Source: Bactrocera neohumeralis
Taxonomy: Eukaryota > Arthropoda > Insecta > Diptera > Tephritidae
Length of the DNA: 64,000 nt
Assembly: GCF_024586455.1 (NCBI RefSeq)
Contig: NC_065919.1
Location: 32,774,839-32,838,838, forward strand
Reading direction: 5' to 3'
Shown here in pieces: positions 23,095 to 33,989 of the stretch. Below the pieces are notes generated by a model, which did no database searches, was not told the DNA's origin, and saw only the letters and a list, made by a program, of their open reading frames with translations. The translations under genes and the position numbers were made by a program. Numbering within the stretch: the first letter of the stretch is position 1; each line of letters starts with the position of its first letter.

Positions 23095-25325
23095 GGAGTC
23101 ATGTATAGAAGTTCACGCAAGTGAGGAAAGTTTTCTGATCGCCATTCACTTAGGAGTAGCCAGAAACAATTCTTTTAAATATTGCTCAAACAGCTCCGGT
23201 CCTAGACCAAGTATCCTCTGAACTAAAGTGAGAAGGCGAAACATCTCCTCCAGAGGGTTATGCGCTGGGTTTGAGACCCGACACGTAATAAACGCCCTCA
23301 ATGAAAAATTGCCAACTGCCTTTTGTTGACGACAATGGCAAACGAATGACGGATTACGATTTGAGGGCATGCACTTAGAATGTCCGGTCCCTTAATTTGG
23401 GAAGGTGCCTCTGTCCAGCTGATTGATGTCCTCGTGAAAATAAAGGCTGACTTCACCGCCATTCAAGAAATGCGATGGACGGGACAAGGACTGAGGCGAG
23501 TAGGTCCTTGTGGCATTTACCACCGTGACCGTATAAAGGAGCGCAAGTTTGGTGTGGGATTCGTGGTGGGAGAGAGACTCCGTCGTGGAGTAATATCATT
23601 CACCCCGGTGTATGAACCTATAGCCACAATCCGCATCAAAGCCTGGTTCTTCAACATATCACTGATTTGCGCCCACTCCCCGACGGAAGAGAAGGACGAA
23701 GTGACCCAAGATGCCTTCTATAAGCGCTTGGAGTGCTCCTATGAGAGCTGCCCCCGCCACGATAAATCGTGGTTGGGTATCTTTGGCGCAACTGTCGGTA
23801 AATTCAGCCTCCACGAGGAAATATCCCCAAATGGCTCGCAGGGGCCCGAAATATCATAATCTGTAGTACTAGATTCCAGCATAAGAAAATACATCAAGCT
23901 ACCTGACTGTCTCCGGATCGAAAAGCCACTTATTAGATCGATTATGTTCTGATAGGCGGAAGACACGTCTCTAGTGTTTGAGGCCACTATCTTGTTGCTG
24001 CCAAGAATTGCACCCGCCTCTGTGCAGCAAAAAAACGCACGTCAACAAACACAAGGAAGGTTCGACGTCGAGAAGCTGCAATCACAACAGATAGCCGAAC
24101 GATTTTCTACTCGGCTTGCACTTTCTCTGAGAGCACTCGTCAAAAACTCGGTATAAGGGAACTTTGGGACGGCATTTCAAGCTGTACGTAACAGCTCCAA
24201 CCAAAACCATTGGTTTTCGGAAAAGATAAAAGAACAGCTGGTACGACGAGAAGTGCCGTGTCGCAGCGGAGAGAAAACAAACTGCTTACCTCGCAACATT
24301 ACAATCGACTACAACTCGTACTGGATGGGATAGATACCAAGAGTTGAAGAGGGAAGCGAGGCACATTTGCACACAGAAAAAGAGATAGGCCGAAATCCGT
24401 GAGTATGAAGAGCTTGACAAGCTGGCCGACAGGGGTAATGCTCGAAAATTTTATGAAAAAATGCGGCGACTTACATAAGGTTTCAAGATCGGAGCATACT
24501 CTTGTAGAACCCAAGAATGTGATCTAGTAACCGATGCTCAGGGCATACTAAAATTATGGAGGGTACACTTCTCCAGCTTGCTGAATGACAGTGTAAGCAT
24601 AGAGCCAAGAGAAGGCGAACCCGATTCCCCAATCGATGACGATGGAGCAGTCGTTCCATTGCCCCACCATGAAGAAGTTCGAATAGCAATTACCCGTATT
24701 AAGAACAACAAAGCGGCGGGGGGCGATGGATTGTCGGCCGAGCTATTCAAACACGGCGGCGAAGAACTGATAAGGAACATGAATCAGCTTCTTTGTACCA
24801 TATGGTCGGACGAAAGCATGGCCGATGATTGGAATTTAGGTGTGCTCTGCCAAATCCACAAATATGGAGACCCCACAATCTACGCCGACTTCCATGGGAT
24901 AAGCGTCCTCAACATCGCATACGTTCTATCGAGCGTATTGTGTAAAAGATTAAAACCCACCGTCAACAAACTGGTTGGACATTATCAGTGTGACTTTAGA
25001 CTTGGAAAATCAACAACTGACCAGATATTCGCCATGCGTCAAATCTTGGAAAAGACCCGTGAAAAGAGAATCACACACCACCTCTACGTCGATTTTAAAG
25101 CTGATTTTGACAGCACGAGAAGGAGCTGCCTTTATGCCGCTATATCTGAATTTGATATCACCGCAAAACTAATACGGCTGTGGAAGCTGACGTTGAGCAA
25201 TATAAAAAGCTGCGTCAGGATCGGGAATGACCTCTACGACCCGTTCGATTAGAGGTTTCAGACAAGGCGACTCTCTTGTGACTTCTTCAACCAACAGGTA
25301 CTACTTCGGACTAAGTAGGCCATTG
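23095..25325 (+). pseudogene. RTE-like LINE, endonuclease plus partial reverse transcriptase
   Basis: A GC-richer stretch begins with a 5' leader (23095-23360) that also occurs at 38867-39110. The endonuclease follows: GASVQLIDVLVKIKADFTAI with QEMRW, then ERKFGVGFVVGERLRRGV and SLICAHSPTEEKDEVT (23380-23750). The EN part is rearranged near 23750-24000. RT blocks are VRIAITRIKNNKAAGGDGLS and AELFK (about 24680), LCKRLKPTVNKLVGHYQC, FRLGKSTTDQIFAMRQIL, HHLYVDFKADFDS and LIRLWKLTLSN, ending at FRQTRRLSCDFFN near 25300. No YADD box remains. The clade is inferred from the endonuclease sequence. Confidence 0.7.
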
Positions 25326-25329
25326 AGAA

Positions 25330-25785
25330 GTAAAGTCCTCTTTCGGCTATTTTTGCACTATATTATATAAAATAAATGTGTACAAATGAATTAGTGAAGT
25401 GTTAGTAGATATAAAAGTAATACTGAGTAACTAAAAAAATACTGTTGAATTTTAACGGAAAAAGACAGAAACTGAATGGATTTTAAAGAAAAACTAAAAT
25501 CGAAGTATATCCCGATTTTCCAGAGAAAACAGATGAAGCAGCATTTAAATCACTTTCACCAAAAAGTAGTTCGTGACTTCTACTAATTATGTCTGAAGAT
25601 TCAAACTAAAGCAATTATCAGCAACCAATTATTCACATACAGCGATGACAAAGTCTCAAAACAAATTGCGATATATTTTATTATAATTTTTTTGCAGTTT
25701 AAAATTAGCTTTCGTTTATTAAGACGCCTTATTAAAGCCGCAACTGAAGTAAATTAGTCTCAACAGATGCAAGCGGCTCCTTCAG
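25330..25785. other. Spacer between two LINE fragments
   Basis: AT-rich sequence between oppositely oriented pieces of the same LINE family. No gene or clear repeat boundary was seen. Confidence 0.35.
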
Positions 25786-25789
25786 AGGC

Positions 25790-26465
25790 CTGTAGCGACA
25801 TTTAACCTCTTCACTTGTGTGAAGTTTAAACTAGGACAAAAGTGTACCAGCAGGATGTTTGTCTTTTCCGGAAACCAATGGTTTCGATTGCAGCTGTACG
25901 TAAGAAGCTTGAAGTGCTGTCCCACAGTTCCCTTATACCCAGTTGCTGATGAGTGCTCTTAGAGAGCAGGAGTACAAGTCGAGTAGAAAATCGTTCGGCT
26001 GTCTATTGTGATTGCAGCTCGACGTCGAACCTTCCTTGTGTTTGTTGACGTGCATTTTTTACTGCACAGAGACGTTTGCGTATCTTAGCTGCAAAAAGAT
26101 AGTGGTCCGATGTTAGGACATCGAAGTGTGCGCACGTCTAAAACACTGGAGACGTATCTTCCGTCTAACACAATATGATCGATCTGGTTGGCGGCTTTTC
26201 GATACGAAGACAGCCAGGTAGCTTGGTGAATTTTTATATGCTAGAATAGAGTACTAGAGATAACCATATTTCAGGCCTAGGCGAAGTCGATCAACCTCAA
26301 CCCATTTGGGGATGTTTTCTGGTGGAAACCCTGCGTTAAAGTCACCAAGCACGATTTTTACATCGTGGCGGGGGTAGCTCTCATAGGAGTACTCCAAGCG
26401 CTCATAGAAGGCATCTTTGGTCTCATCGTCATTCTCCCCTTCCTTACCAGTCTTGCCTGAGACGG
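25790..26465 (-). pseudogene. RTE-like LINE fragment, endonuclease region (inverted)
   Basis: Minus-strand translation gives FNAGFPPENIPKWVEVDRLR (from the ...GDFNA... block), PDRSYCVRRK, HVNKHKEGSTS and LALISNWV..NCGTALQASY in decayed form. These match the plus-strand copy at 23760-24200 in reverse (for example GACGTCGAACCTTCCTTG near 26020 against CAAGGAAGGTTCGACGTC near 24053). It is a second, inverted copy of the same LINE endonuclease region. Confidence 0.65.
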
Positions 26466-26479
26466 TTCCAGTTTCTTCA

Positions 26480-27180
26480 TTCTAACTGTTTTCGCATAAA
26501 AGCAATAGTGTAGAGCTTGAAACATTTTTTGTGTGAAGCAAGGAAAAGTAAGCTTTTGTATATATACGAATGTATGTGGTTATTACAGTTGGGTTTGTAT
26601 ACATACATATATAATAAATTGATAATTTAATACTATATAAGAAAAATTAATACTTTGTATGTACATTTTTTATTTCTATCTTTGTTTGCAGTGCTTTATA
26701 CATAGAATGCACCATATTTTGTGTAAGTTCTGAAGATATATTTGCCCATATTTCCTAGCTATACTAGTTATTAACATTCTTTGGAAAAATTTCATGTAAT
26801 TTTCTTGTTTCAAAAGAATTTGAAGCACAGCGAAGTGTTATTGCTGTAGTAGAGGCTAAAAAAGTTTGCGAAATGTGTCCGTATTGACAGTCTGTGATTC
26901 AAACAATGGTATTTACAATATTTTGTTATTAACATAAAACACCTTTTATGATGACAGTTTTGATAGAGTTTAGATTTGACAGCTTAATGGTTATAGAAGC
27001 TCCTTGAAGTTTTAAGTTTTTTTGTTTTTACGACCTTTTCCGGTCTTGAATCTAAACCTGATATTAACTTAAGCATTCGCTCGACCTAGTTTTAGTCTTT
27101 GTATACGATTTGGAACGTATTTAACCGTAGATGTTTTCAGAATAATACAACAATCAATATTTCGTGGCTTTTATATACCC
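26480..27180. other. Intergenic, no gene recognised
   Basis: No gene supported. There is a short TATATACGAATGTATGTGG microsatellite-like run near 26560. Confidence 0.4.
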
Positions 27181-27682
27181 ACGATTTCTCAGGTTCTACT
27201 GGACCGATTTACTTGAAATTTTTATAGTCTTCTTTATAGGCTTGTCTATGGTTGGAACTAGCCCCATCCCCAAATTTATATTTTTATTATTTTTAAAAAA
27301 TTCGAAATAGTCAGAAAAAGTGATCCAAAAAACTTTTTTTTTTCAGGCAGTCGCTATTTTGTGAAAAAAATTTTTCCCACTTTTCCGTAGTTCCGGCCAT
27401 TGCGACATTATTCTAGATTAATAATCTTGTTTTTTTTTGGTTTCAGATAACTAGGAGGGTTGAAATCATGGGTATGGTCACGTGGAAATTTTTAGAGACC
27501 CCCACTTCGTCAGCTCATAATTTTTGAAATTTTTTACTTTTTTTAGTTTTTAATTTTTTTCTGTACTCTTCTAAAATTAACAAATAACTAATAAAAAATG
27601 GATAGTAAAAATATTAATTGCCTTTTTTTAACGACACTTTAAAAATTACCTGAAATTCATGCTTCTAGACCAGAATACCCCC
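27180..27682. repeat. Decayed TTAA-type element, right end only
   Basis: The sequence ends CCAGAATACCCCC immediately before TTAA (27683-27686), the same layout as the complete elements. The interior phrase CTACTGGACCGATTTACTTG near 27200 resembles CTACTGAACCGATCCTTTTA inside the complete element at 28190. The left terminus was not found, so the left boundary is a guess. Confidence 0.45.
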
Positions 27683-28189
27683 TTAAGTAGCCATATTTTG
27701 TACGCATCGTAGAACGAATAAATGCGCTGTAGTGAAAAATTCTTATGCACAATATAACTTAAAGCTTATCTAAGTTATTTTTCCATACCACAAATATATG
27801 AAAGAATCCTATATGTACATAGATATTAATACAAAAAATTTATATATTTGAGCAGACGGTAGACACATTCGAGACAAAATTGCTCACATCATTGCACATA
27901 TAATTGAATCATATTCACTTTATAACTTTGAAAGAGAATATAGCAATAAGAATAGAATGTGAATAAACTATTTGATTTGTTGGTAAATATGAGTTTTATT
28001 GTGTTAACTAGTATCTCTCAACCATTTTTAATTCGTCTATAACATGAAATTTCAGATTCAGCGAAATTGAAATAATTTCGTATGGGGTAAAACTTGGTAT
28101 AACACATAAAAAATAATGGATTTATGTTCATGTGTTAATTACCTTTTATTCCTAAAGTAATGTATGGGCTATCTTATAAATGGATTTAA

Positions 28190-28853
28190 GGGGATAGTAA
28201 CGTATTTTTTTACGATATCATAAGATTATTCTGTGAAAATTTGAGAGCAATTAAAGAAAAATTGACGGAGATATACACTTGCAAGTCTCCGCCCTCCGAT
28301 TTGATTGTGAGCGGCTGTGAAATTTTAAACGTGTTTTTCTCACACTTCACTTTTTCGAAGCCGGTGAACTCTGTAGCTCAAAATCTACTGAACCGATCCT
28401 TTTAAAATTTTGCACAGTCATTCTTTACATAAATTGTGAGGTAACGCTGCCGAGTTTTTTTTTTTTAATTTTGACTTAATTTTAAACAACAAAATTTCTG
28501 ATTTGTTTGGTGAAAAATCAGTATTTTGAGTTCCGAGCGTTGTAAAAAATAAAAAAAAAAACTCGATAGCGTTACCTGAGGAAACTTATCTACTAATCAA
28601 ATCAATTTGGTTTTTTAATTTCAAATGATCCAGTCATGAGTTATGCGGTTCACCGCGAATAAATTTTTTTTTTTTGGAACGTCTGCGAAGATTCTCTATC
28701 ACCGGCTCATTTTTTAATATTTTTCTATGAAACTTTCACAGAATATTCTTTAAATTTCATATAATTACACAAATAAATAAATATTGATTGTATCTTTAAA
28801 AAAAAATTATTAAAAATATGCTTTTTTTCGCCCGAATTAACCTTACTACCCCC
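28190..28853. mobile_element. TTAA-flanked MITE
   Basis: A 664-bp element is bordered by TTAA at 28186-28189 and 28854-28857. The left end GGGGATAGTAACGT pairs with the right end, reversed GGGGGTAGTAAGGTTA, at about 11 of 14 positions. The internal block TTTTAAACGTGTTTTTCTCA near 28325 is the one shared by the TTAA elements at 11642 and 13328. It has no coding content. Confidence 0.8.
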
Positions 28854-29179
28854 TTAAAAACTCTATTAATCCTTAAAAACTATATTATACTATAATAAAA
28901 TAATATGCGTTAACTTCGGTTGCATCGAATCTATTATATCCTTCATTTTCGAAGATTGCACTGTTCCCTTGGACTATAATCCAATTTCGTGAAGATATAT
29001 CATCATATACAAAAGAAGAGGATTTTGATCTATCAGTTAGTATGACGAAAATTCACGTTCTATAAAGAATGTGTTTCCCTAGCTTCACTCAACTTATGAT
29101 CAAAACAATCGGCGTACTAAGCGTACTATTCAGAACACCATTAACAATCCTGAGACCCAGCATTCATTATTGGATAATA

Positions 29180-30000
29180 GACGACCGAATGATCACGACC
29201 AGCACGCAGTGAACAAAATGTAGCAGCCGTAGCTGAGAGTGTACACGAAGACCGTGGAGAGTCGATCCGTTCGCAGTAACTCTGGACTGACAAATGGAAC
29301 GGCTTGTCGCATTTTACGTTGAGATCTTGAGTTGAAAGCGTACGAAATACAGCTTGTGCAAGAGCTGAAGCCGCTCGACTTTCGATTCGCTCTATGACCT
29401 CTTGAAATGTTCCAAGAAGATCTTATGTTTTCGAGCCAAATTTTTTCAACGAAAGGCCCAGTTTTGGCCCAATAGGTATGTAAACTAAAAAATTGACAAA
29501 AATTTTCGCATTTGGGACGAAGCGCAACCTGAAGAGATTGAAGAACTGTCATTTCAGCTAGAAAAAACGATTGGGTGTGGTTTGTGGGTCGGAGGAATCA
29601 TTAATCTATATTTCTTCAAAAATAATGCTGATGAGAACGTAACCGTCAATGGCGACCGTTATCGCGCCATGTTAACATGATACTATTTGATGCCTGAAAT
29701 TGGAGTTTGTGATCTCGGCAACATTTGGTTTCAACAATACGGCGCCACTTCCCACACATTGCATCAATCAATGGATTCATTGAGAAAATACTTCGGTGAG
29801 CAGACAATTTCAAGTTTTGGGTCGGTCGATTGGCCACCAAGACCCTATGATATCACACCGTTAAGCTTTTTCCTGTGGGGACATGTAAAATCTAAAGTCT
29901 ATGCGAACAAATCCCGCTACAATTCAGACCTTGGAGCAAAACATCACACATGTCATTCGCCAGTTACCAGTTGAAATGCGAACGACAATCTGAGAGGTAG
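29180..30000 (+). pseudogene. Tc1/mariner-like transposase relic (YFLWG type)
   Basis: Plus-strand pieces in several frames are TAVAESVHEDRGESIRRS, DLELKAYEIQLVQELKPLDF (helix-turn-helix and linker), then from 29687 an open frame with IWFQQYGATSHTLHQSMDSL and VDWPPRPYDITPLSFFLWGH. The second DDE Asp position reads QQYGATSH where related proteins have QQDGATCH, and the third block is PYDITPLSFFLWG. This resembles the insect group whose third block is PRSPDLTPLDFFLWG. It is broken by stops and indels. Confidence 0.7.
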
Positions 30001-30004
30001 CCGG

Positions 30005-33000
30005 GTACAATATTTGGAAGAGATAATCTTAAAAATAAATGCCAAAGAATGTTCTTTCAAATGATAATAAACATTCTTCATTAAATTTAGAGTTTATAAC
30101 ATTTTTCTTTAAAAAAAAAATGTAGAGAACCTCGAAATGAATCACTTTTTACATTTTAGAGGATCTCTGGCGTTTTCTCCCTGGTGTTACAAACTTAAAA
30201 TACCCTGTTCAATTATTATAAAATCACTTACCATAAAAAGAGAAATTACAAAGACTAGTTGCATGTATCGTTATATTCAAAAGTAAACTCAATTTTACTT
30301 TATGATGTATGTGCAAATCGTAGTATAGCTCGATATCGAGGGAGGGTTTCGTAGCAGTGTGCGATAATCCAGCATTTTTCCATAATGAGTTGTTGCAGAT
30401 ATTACATTGAATCCGTGACAATTATATCTGAAAAAGGAATAGAATAATGAAAATACGACTTTCTGAGTAGCACTACTATGCAATCGGCATTGTATTTTAT
30501 ATAGATATATTTGATTATGATCAGTTTTTTTCAATGTAACATATAGCCTACACCTTTTTCTCATACATTTTACTCCATATTTCAGTAAAAAAAATTTAAA
30601 ATCATTTATAAATTATTAAATATTGTTCTTACAAAAAATTAACAGCAATCTAAAAAAAACTCTACCTACACAAAAAAACTAAATATACTCAGTCAAACTA
30701 TGTGCAAATACGGTAGTACTCCTCGCATATTCATTTTATATAAAATATGTAAGTATGTTCAGTTATCAATAGCCGTTTATTTGTAACTACTTCGACCTAA
30801 TGTTATTTAGTGTCCATGTGCGGATATAATATTTTTTGGGTTTGGAAAGTATAGTAGAGAGAATTTTTTAAATAAATTAATTTTGTACTTAATTGTAAGT
30901 AACAAATAATCAGTGTTACCTTGTCTACATATTTTACAAAATAACCAAAAGAAATAATGAAAACAAATAATACCCCAATGACTGGAAATAAATAGCACAT
31001 TATTAGTTTTTCGCATATAATTCCTTTTTGCATAGGCGGAAATCCGTTTGGAAATCTCTTTTCAGTTGGCGGCCTTCGGCTGCGCTTAAAAAAAAATAAC
31101 CCTGGTCGGACCAACAACTGGGCGTACTCAGTTCTTTCGCAGTTCAAAAAAATAGCCCCGGTCGGGCCAACAACGGAATTATTAAGATAATTCTTTACAA
31201 ATCAAAGGAACAAGCACTTTAAATAGTTGAATTTTTTAAATTTAAATGCAAAAATCCATAAGTCGGAGGCAACTATATGAATATGTACATATTTTTTAAT
31301 CTGGAGAACCTCCTCTATCCGTACATATGTATCCATCTTAACCTCGAAATCGGGGTATGCTATTCTAAATGGCACCACCAAAATCGGCCGATGTTATTCT
31401 AAAATGTATCCTTTCAGATCAATATCTTAAAAAGATCAATATCAAATAGTCCTTTGGCATATATACAGACGGACAGACGGTTGATCATAATGTATATAAA
31501 TGCATATGTATTAATTTGATGTATTGAAATGTGTAACTTACTTTTACGTATTTTTAAATGTTTTTTTGAAAAATCCAGTAGCAAGAGGGATAGGTAGGTG
31601 CGGAGGGTGTAAATATTTACTTATTTGTTGGCTTCTAGTTTTGTATCATATTAATTAACGTACAATTTTTGATATTGCGCTCATATAACAAAAAACAGGA
31701 TATGAACAAGCGAAGAGTATAACAGAGTTATTTTTAACAAAAGATTAAAACTACCATAATATTATTAGGCACAAATTAGCAAGCCGCACAAATAACCTTG
31801 TCAATTTTGGACAATTTAAAATCTATGAAAACATTGGTTTGGAAAGTCTTAAGCGACTGCTGTTTAACAAACTGCAAAATTCCAAACAGTGATATCAACT
31901 GTAATCAGCAATGTTTTGTAAAATAACACATTTCCGAATCCACCCTTGCTCCCCGTTCATCAAAAAAAGTTATTAATAACATGCAGCGCATTCGGTTCCT
32001 TGGAAACATTATATGACCATTTAGTTAACAAACATAACACTATGATTCAATTAAGTAATTTTTCGGTAACAAGTTCAAAATTGTTAATTTATTTATTCTG
32101 TATTCTTAAGTTTCATGGAATTTCCTTCAGCAGGGTCTGTTGTTCATTTGCTTTAGAGTTCCCCTTGCTGTTAATCTAAACTATGTAAATTTTGGACGTT
32201 TTAATTGATATGATGTTGGACTGATTACTTCAAAGGGATCGGAATCTCAAATTTTAAATTCCAATAACTTTTTTGCTATTTTCACTAAATTGTCTGATAT
32301 GCACCAACGCGATTTTTCGATTCTTGCACCCACTTTCTTCTCTTTTCTTTACTTCTATCGTGATTTGTGAGGTTAAGACAGTTCATTGCAGTTCATTATG
32401 ATACAGTGTTGCAACAGTATTTAGTGTTACCATATGTACAACTTAAAAACTGCAAAAGCAAATATGTTTGTTTTCTTTTTGTAACCCATTATGTTGCTTA
32501 AAAAATATATGATTAAGTAACGAAAAATAATTACATCAATTTACAAGGAATTCTTTATCCTTGTGGTCAATAAAAAAAAGTCTATACAAAAATATTTTAT
32601 TTTTAAAAATGCTTTTTAATTTATGTTGTTTTACAGAAAAATGTTAAAGAACATTCAAGGATACTAATATATTTATTTGATATTAGTTAAAGGGTGATAA
32701 TTTGCATGCTTTTCCCAAGGACAATATGAATATTCTTTGGTACTCTTTATTATGTTTCATATAAAAATAAAAATAAGGTTTCTGTTTGTAATAAACATGT
32801 TTGATTAAATATGGGAAAACATTTTTTGAGCACAAGTTAAGAATTAAAAAATCGGTTGTCGAACTGAATCAAAACACTCCACATTTAAATTAGTACTTCT
32901 TTATCCTTTCTCCTTATGAGAGTAATAAAAGGGTTCGATGTCCGATGCTATTTTATCTTTGGATGTAAGTAAAATTTCATGATGTAATTTTTTCTAATTG

Positions 33001-33785
33001 CATGACGACTGCCCTCTTAACTGAAGCATTAAATATCAGTTCTTCTTCTTTATATTGACAATATCTGTTACTGTGGTGCTTGTGAGTTTCCAGTAGAGCA
33101 TTCATAGAGTTTTCTGGTGAAATTCAAATTATTGGATTTATGAATATTAGCGACCGATATTTATTGGGATATGTAACCATTACCAACAAAATGATAGTCG
33201 GAAACTCGTCCTTCAACACAAATATCTATGTGATAGAAATGTATATGTAAATATGTATGCATGTACATACATATGCATATATTTCCTGTTTGGATAAGAA
33301 GCATAATTACAATATTTCAATTGTGACAAGATTCCATCCCACTACATTTCATATAATAGCTACATACATATGTATGTGCATACATATAATATACATACAT
33401 ATTACTATTTCTTTCTTTTTGGCATCACATATGATTAGCTCAGTCGAAATGTTATTGACTGCAGCAGTTTGATTACCCTGCAGTGCAATTGAATTTGTTG
33501 TTTTTTTTTCTTATGATTTATTTTTATTCTTATAATTTGGTGTTATTTACAATCACACGTCCATTGGTTGAAATCTTTGAAAAATTTAATTTGAATCATG
33601 AAAACCAAATAAAACAGCTGATTTTGACTATATGGATCCAAAAACGAATAAAAATCAGGTAAAAAAATGTAACTATTTATGAATTCTTACGAACAAAATT
33701 TTCGTATTAGAATTATAACTTTATAGATTTGAGTAAAACTAATAATACATAAATAAACTACCAATTAAATTTACCAATGCACAAT
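30005..33785. other. Long intergenic interval, no gene recognised
   Basis: No supported gene. Two copies of GGTCGG(A/G)CCAACAAC occur at about 31108 and 31159. TACATACATATG microsatellite is present near 33255-33275 and 33361-33400. Segments near 31305 (CTGGAGAACCTCCTCT) resemble 16340 (CTGGAGAGCCTCCTCT), so a dispersed repeat is likely. The stretch lies downstream of the ninjurin-like gene and may hold its 3' untranslated sequence near 33700-33788. Confidence 0.45.
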
Positions 33786-33788
33786 GAA

Positions 33789-33989
33789 CTATTGTTTTAA
33801 TTTGTCAACTTTTCCGACCATGGGAATCGCGGGATCAAGACCAAAACTCATTTTTATGATATCGCAAAAAACCGATACGAAAATTACTCCATTCACAGTA
33901 TGATTTAGTGTCTCTGCAAGCGAGCGTTGATATTTATTTTTGTGTATCCCGATAACTGACAAAACAACCAGTAAACTCCCAGCAATTAC
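33789..33989 (-). CDS. NijA: Ninjurin alternative terminal exon 3
   Basis: The acceptor is TGGTACAG at 33990-33997, and the stop TAG is at 33789-33791: 66 codons plus stop, phase 0. It begins VIAGSLLVVLSVIGIHKNKY, which completes membrane helix 1 and the short loop. It continues with a second hydrophobic segment VNGVIFVSVFCDIIKMSFGL and the tail DPAIPMVGKVDKLKQ. It has the same layout as the other two terminal exons but low residue identity to them. The Ser/Cys-rich second helix differs from the usual VVNxFIxxFG. Whether this exon is used cannot be seen from DNA alone. Confidence 0.65.
   Translation of the reverse strand, partial: VIAGSLLVVLSVIGIHKNKYQRSLAETLNHTVNGVIFVSVFCDIIKMSFGLDPAIPMVGKVDKLKQ

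Noticed and set aside
30803..31147. 114-codon minus-strand frame with hydrophobic segments
   Set aside because: No family resemblance, no splice or start context, and compositional bias expected of AT-rich DNA.
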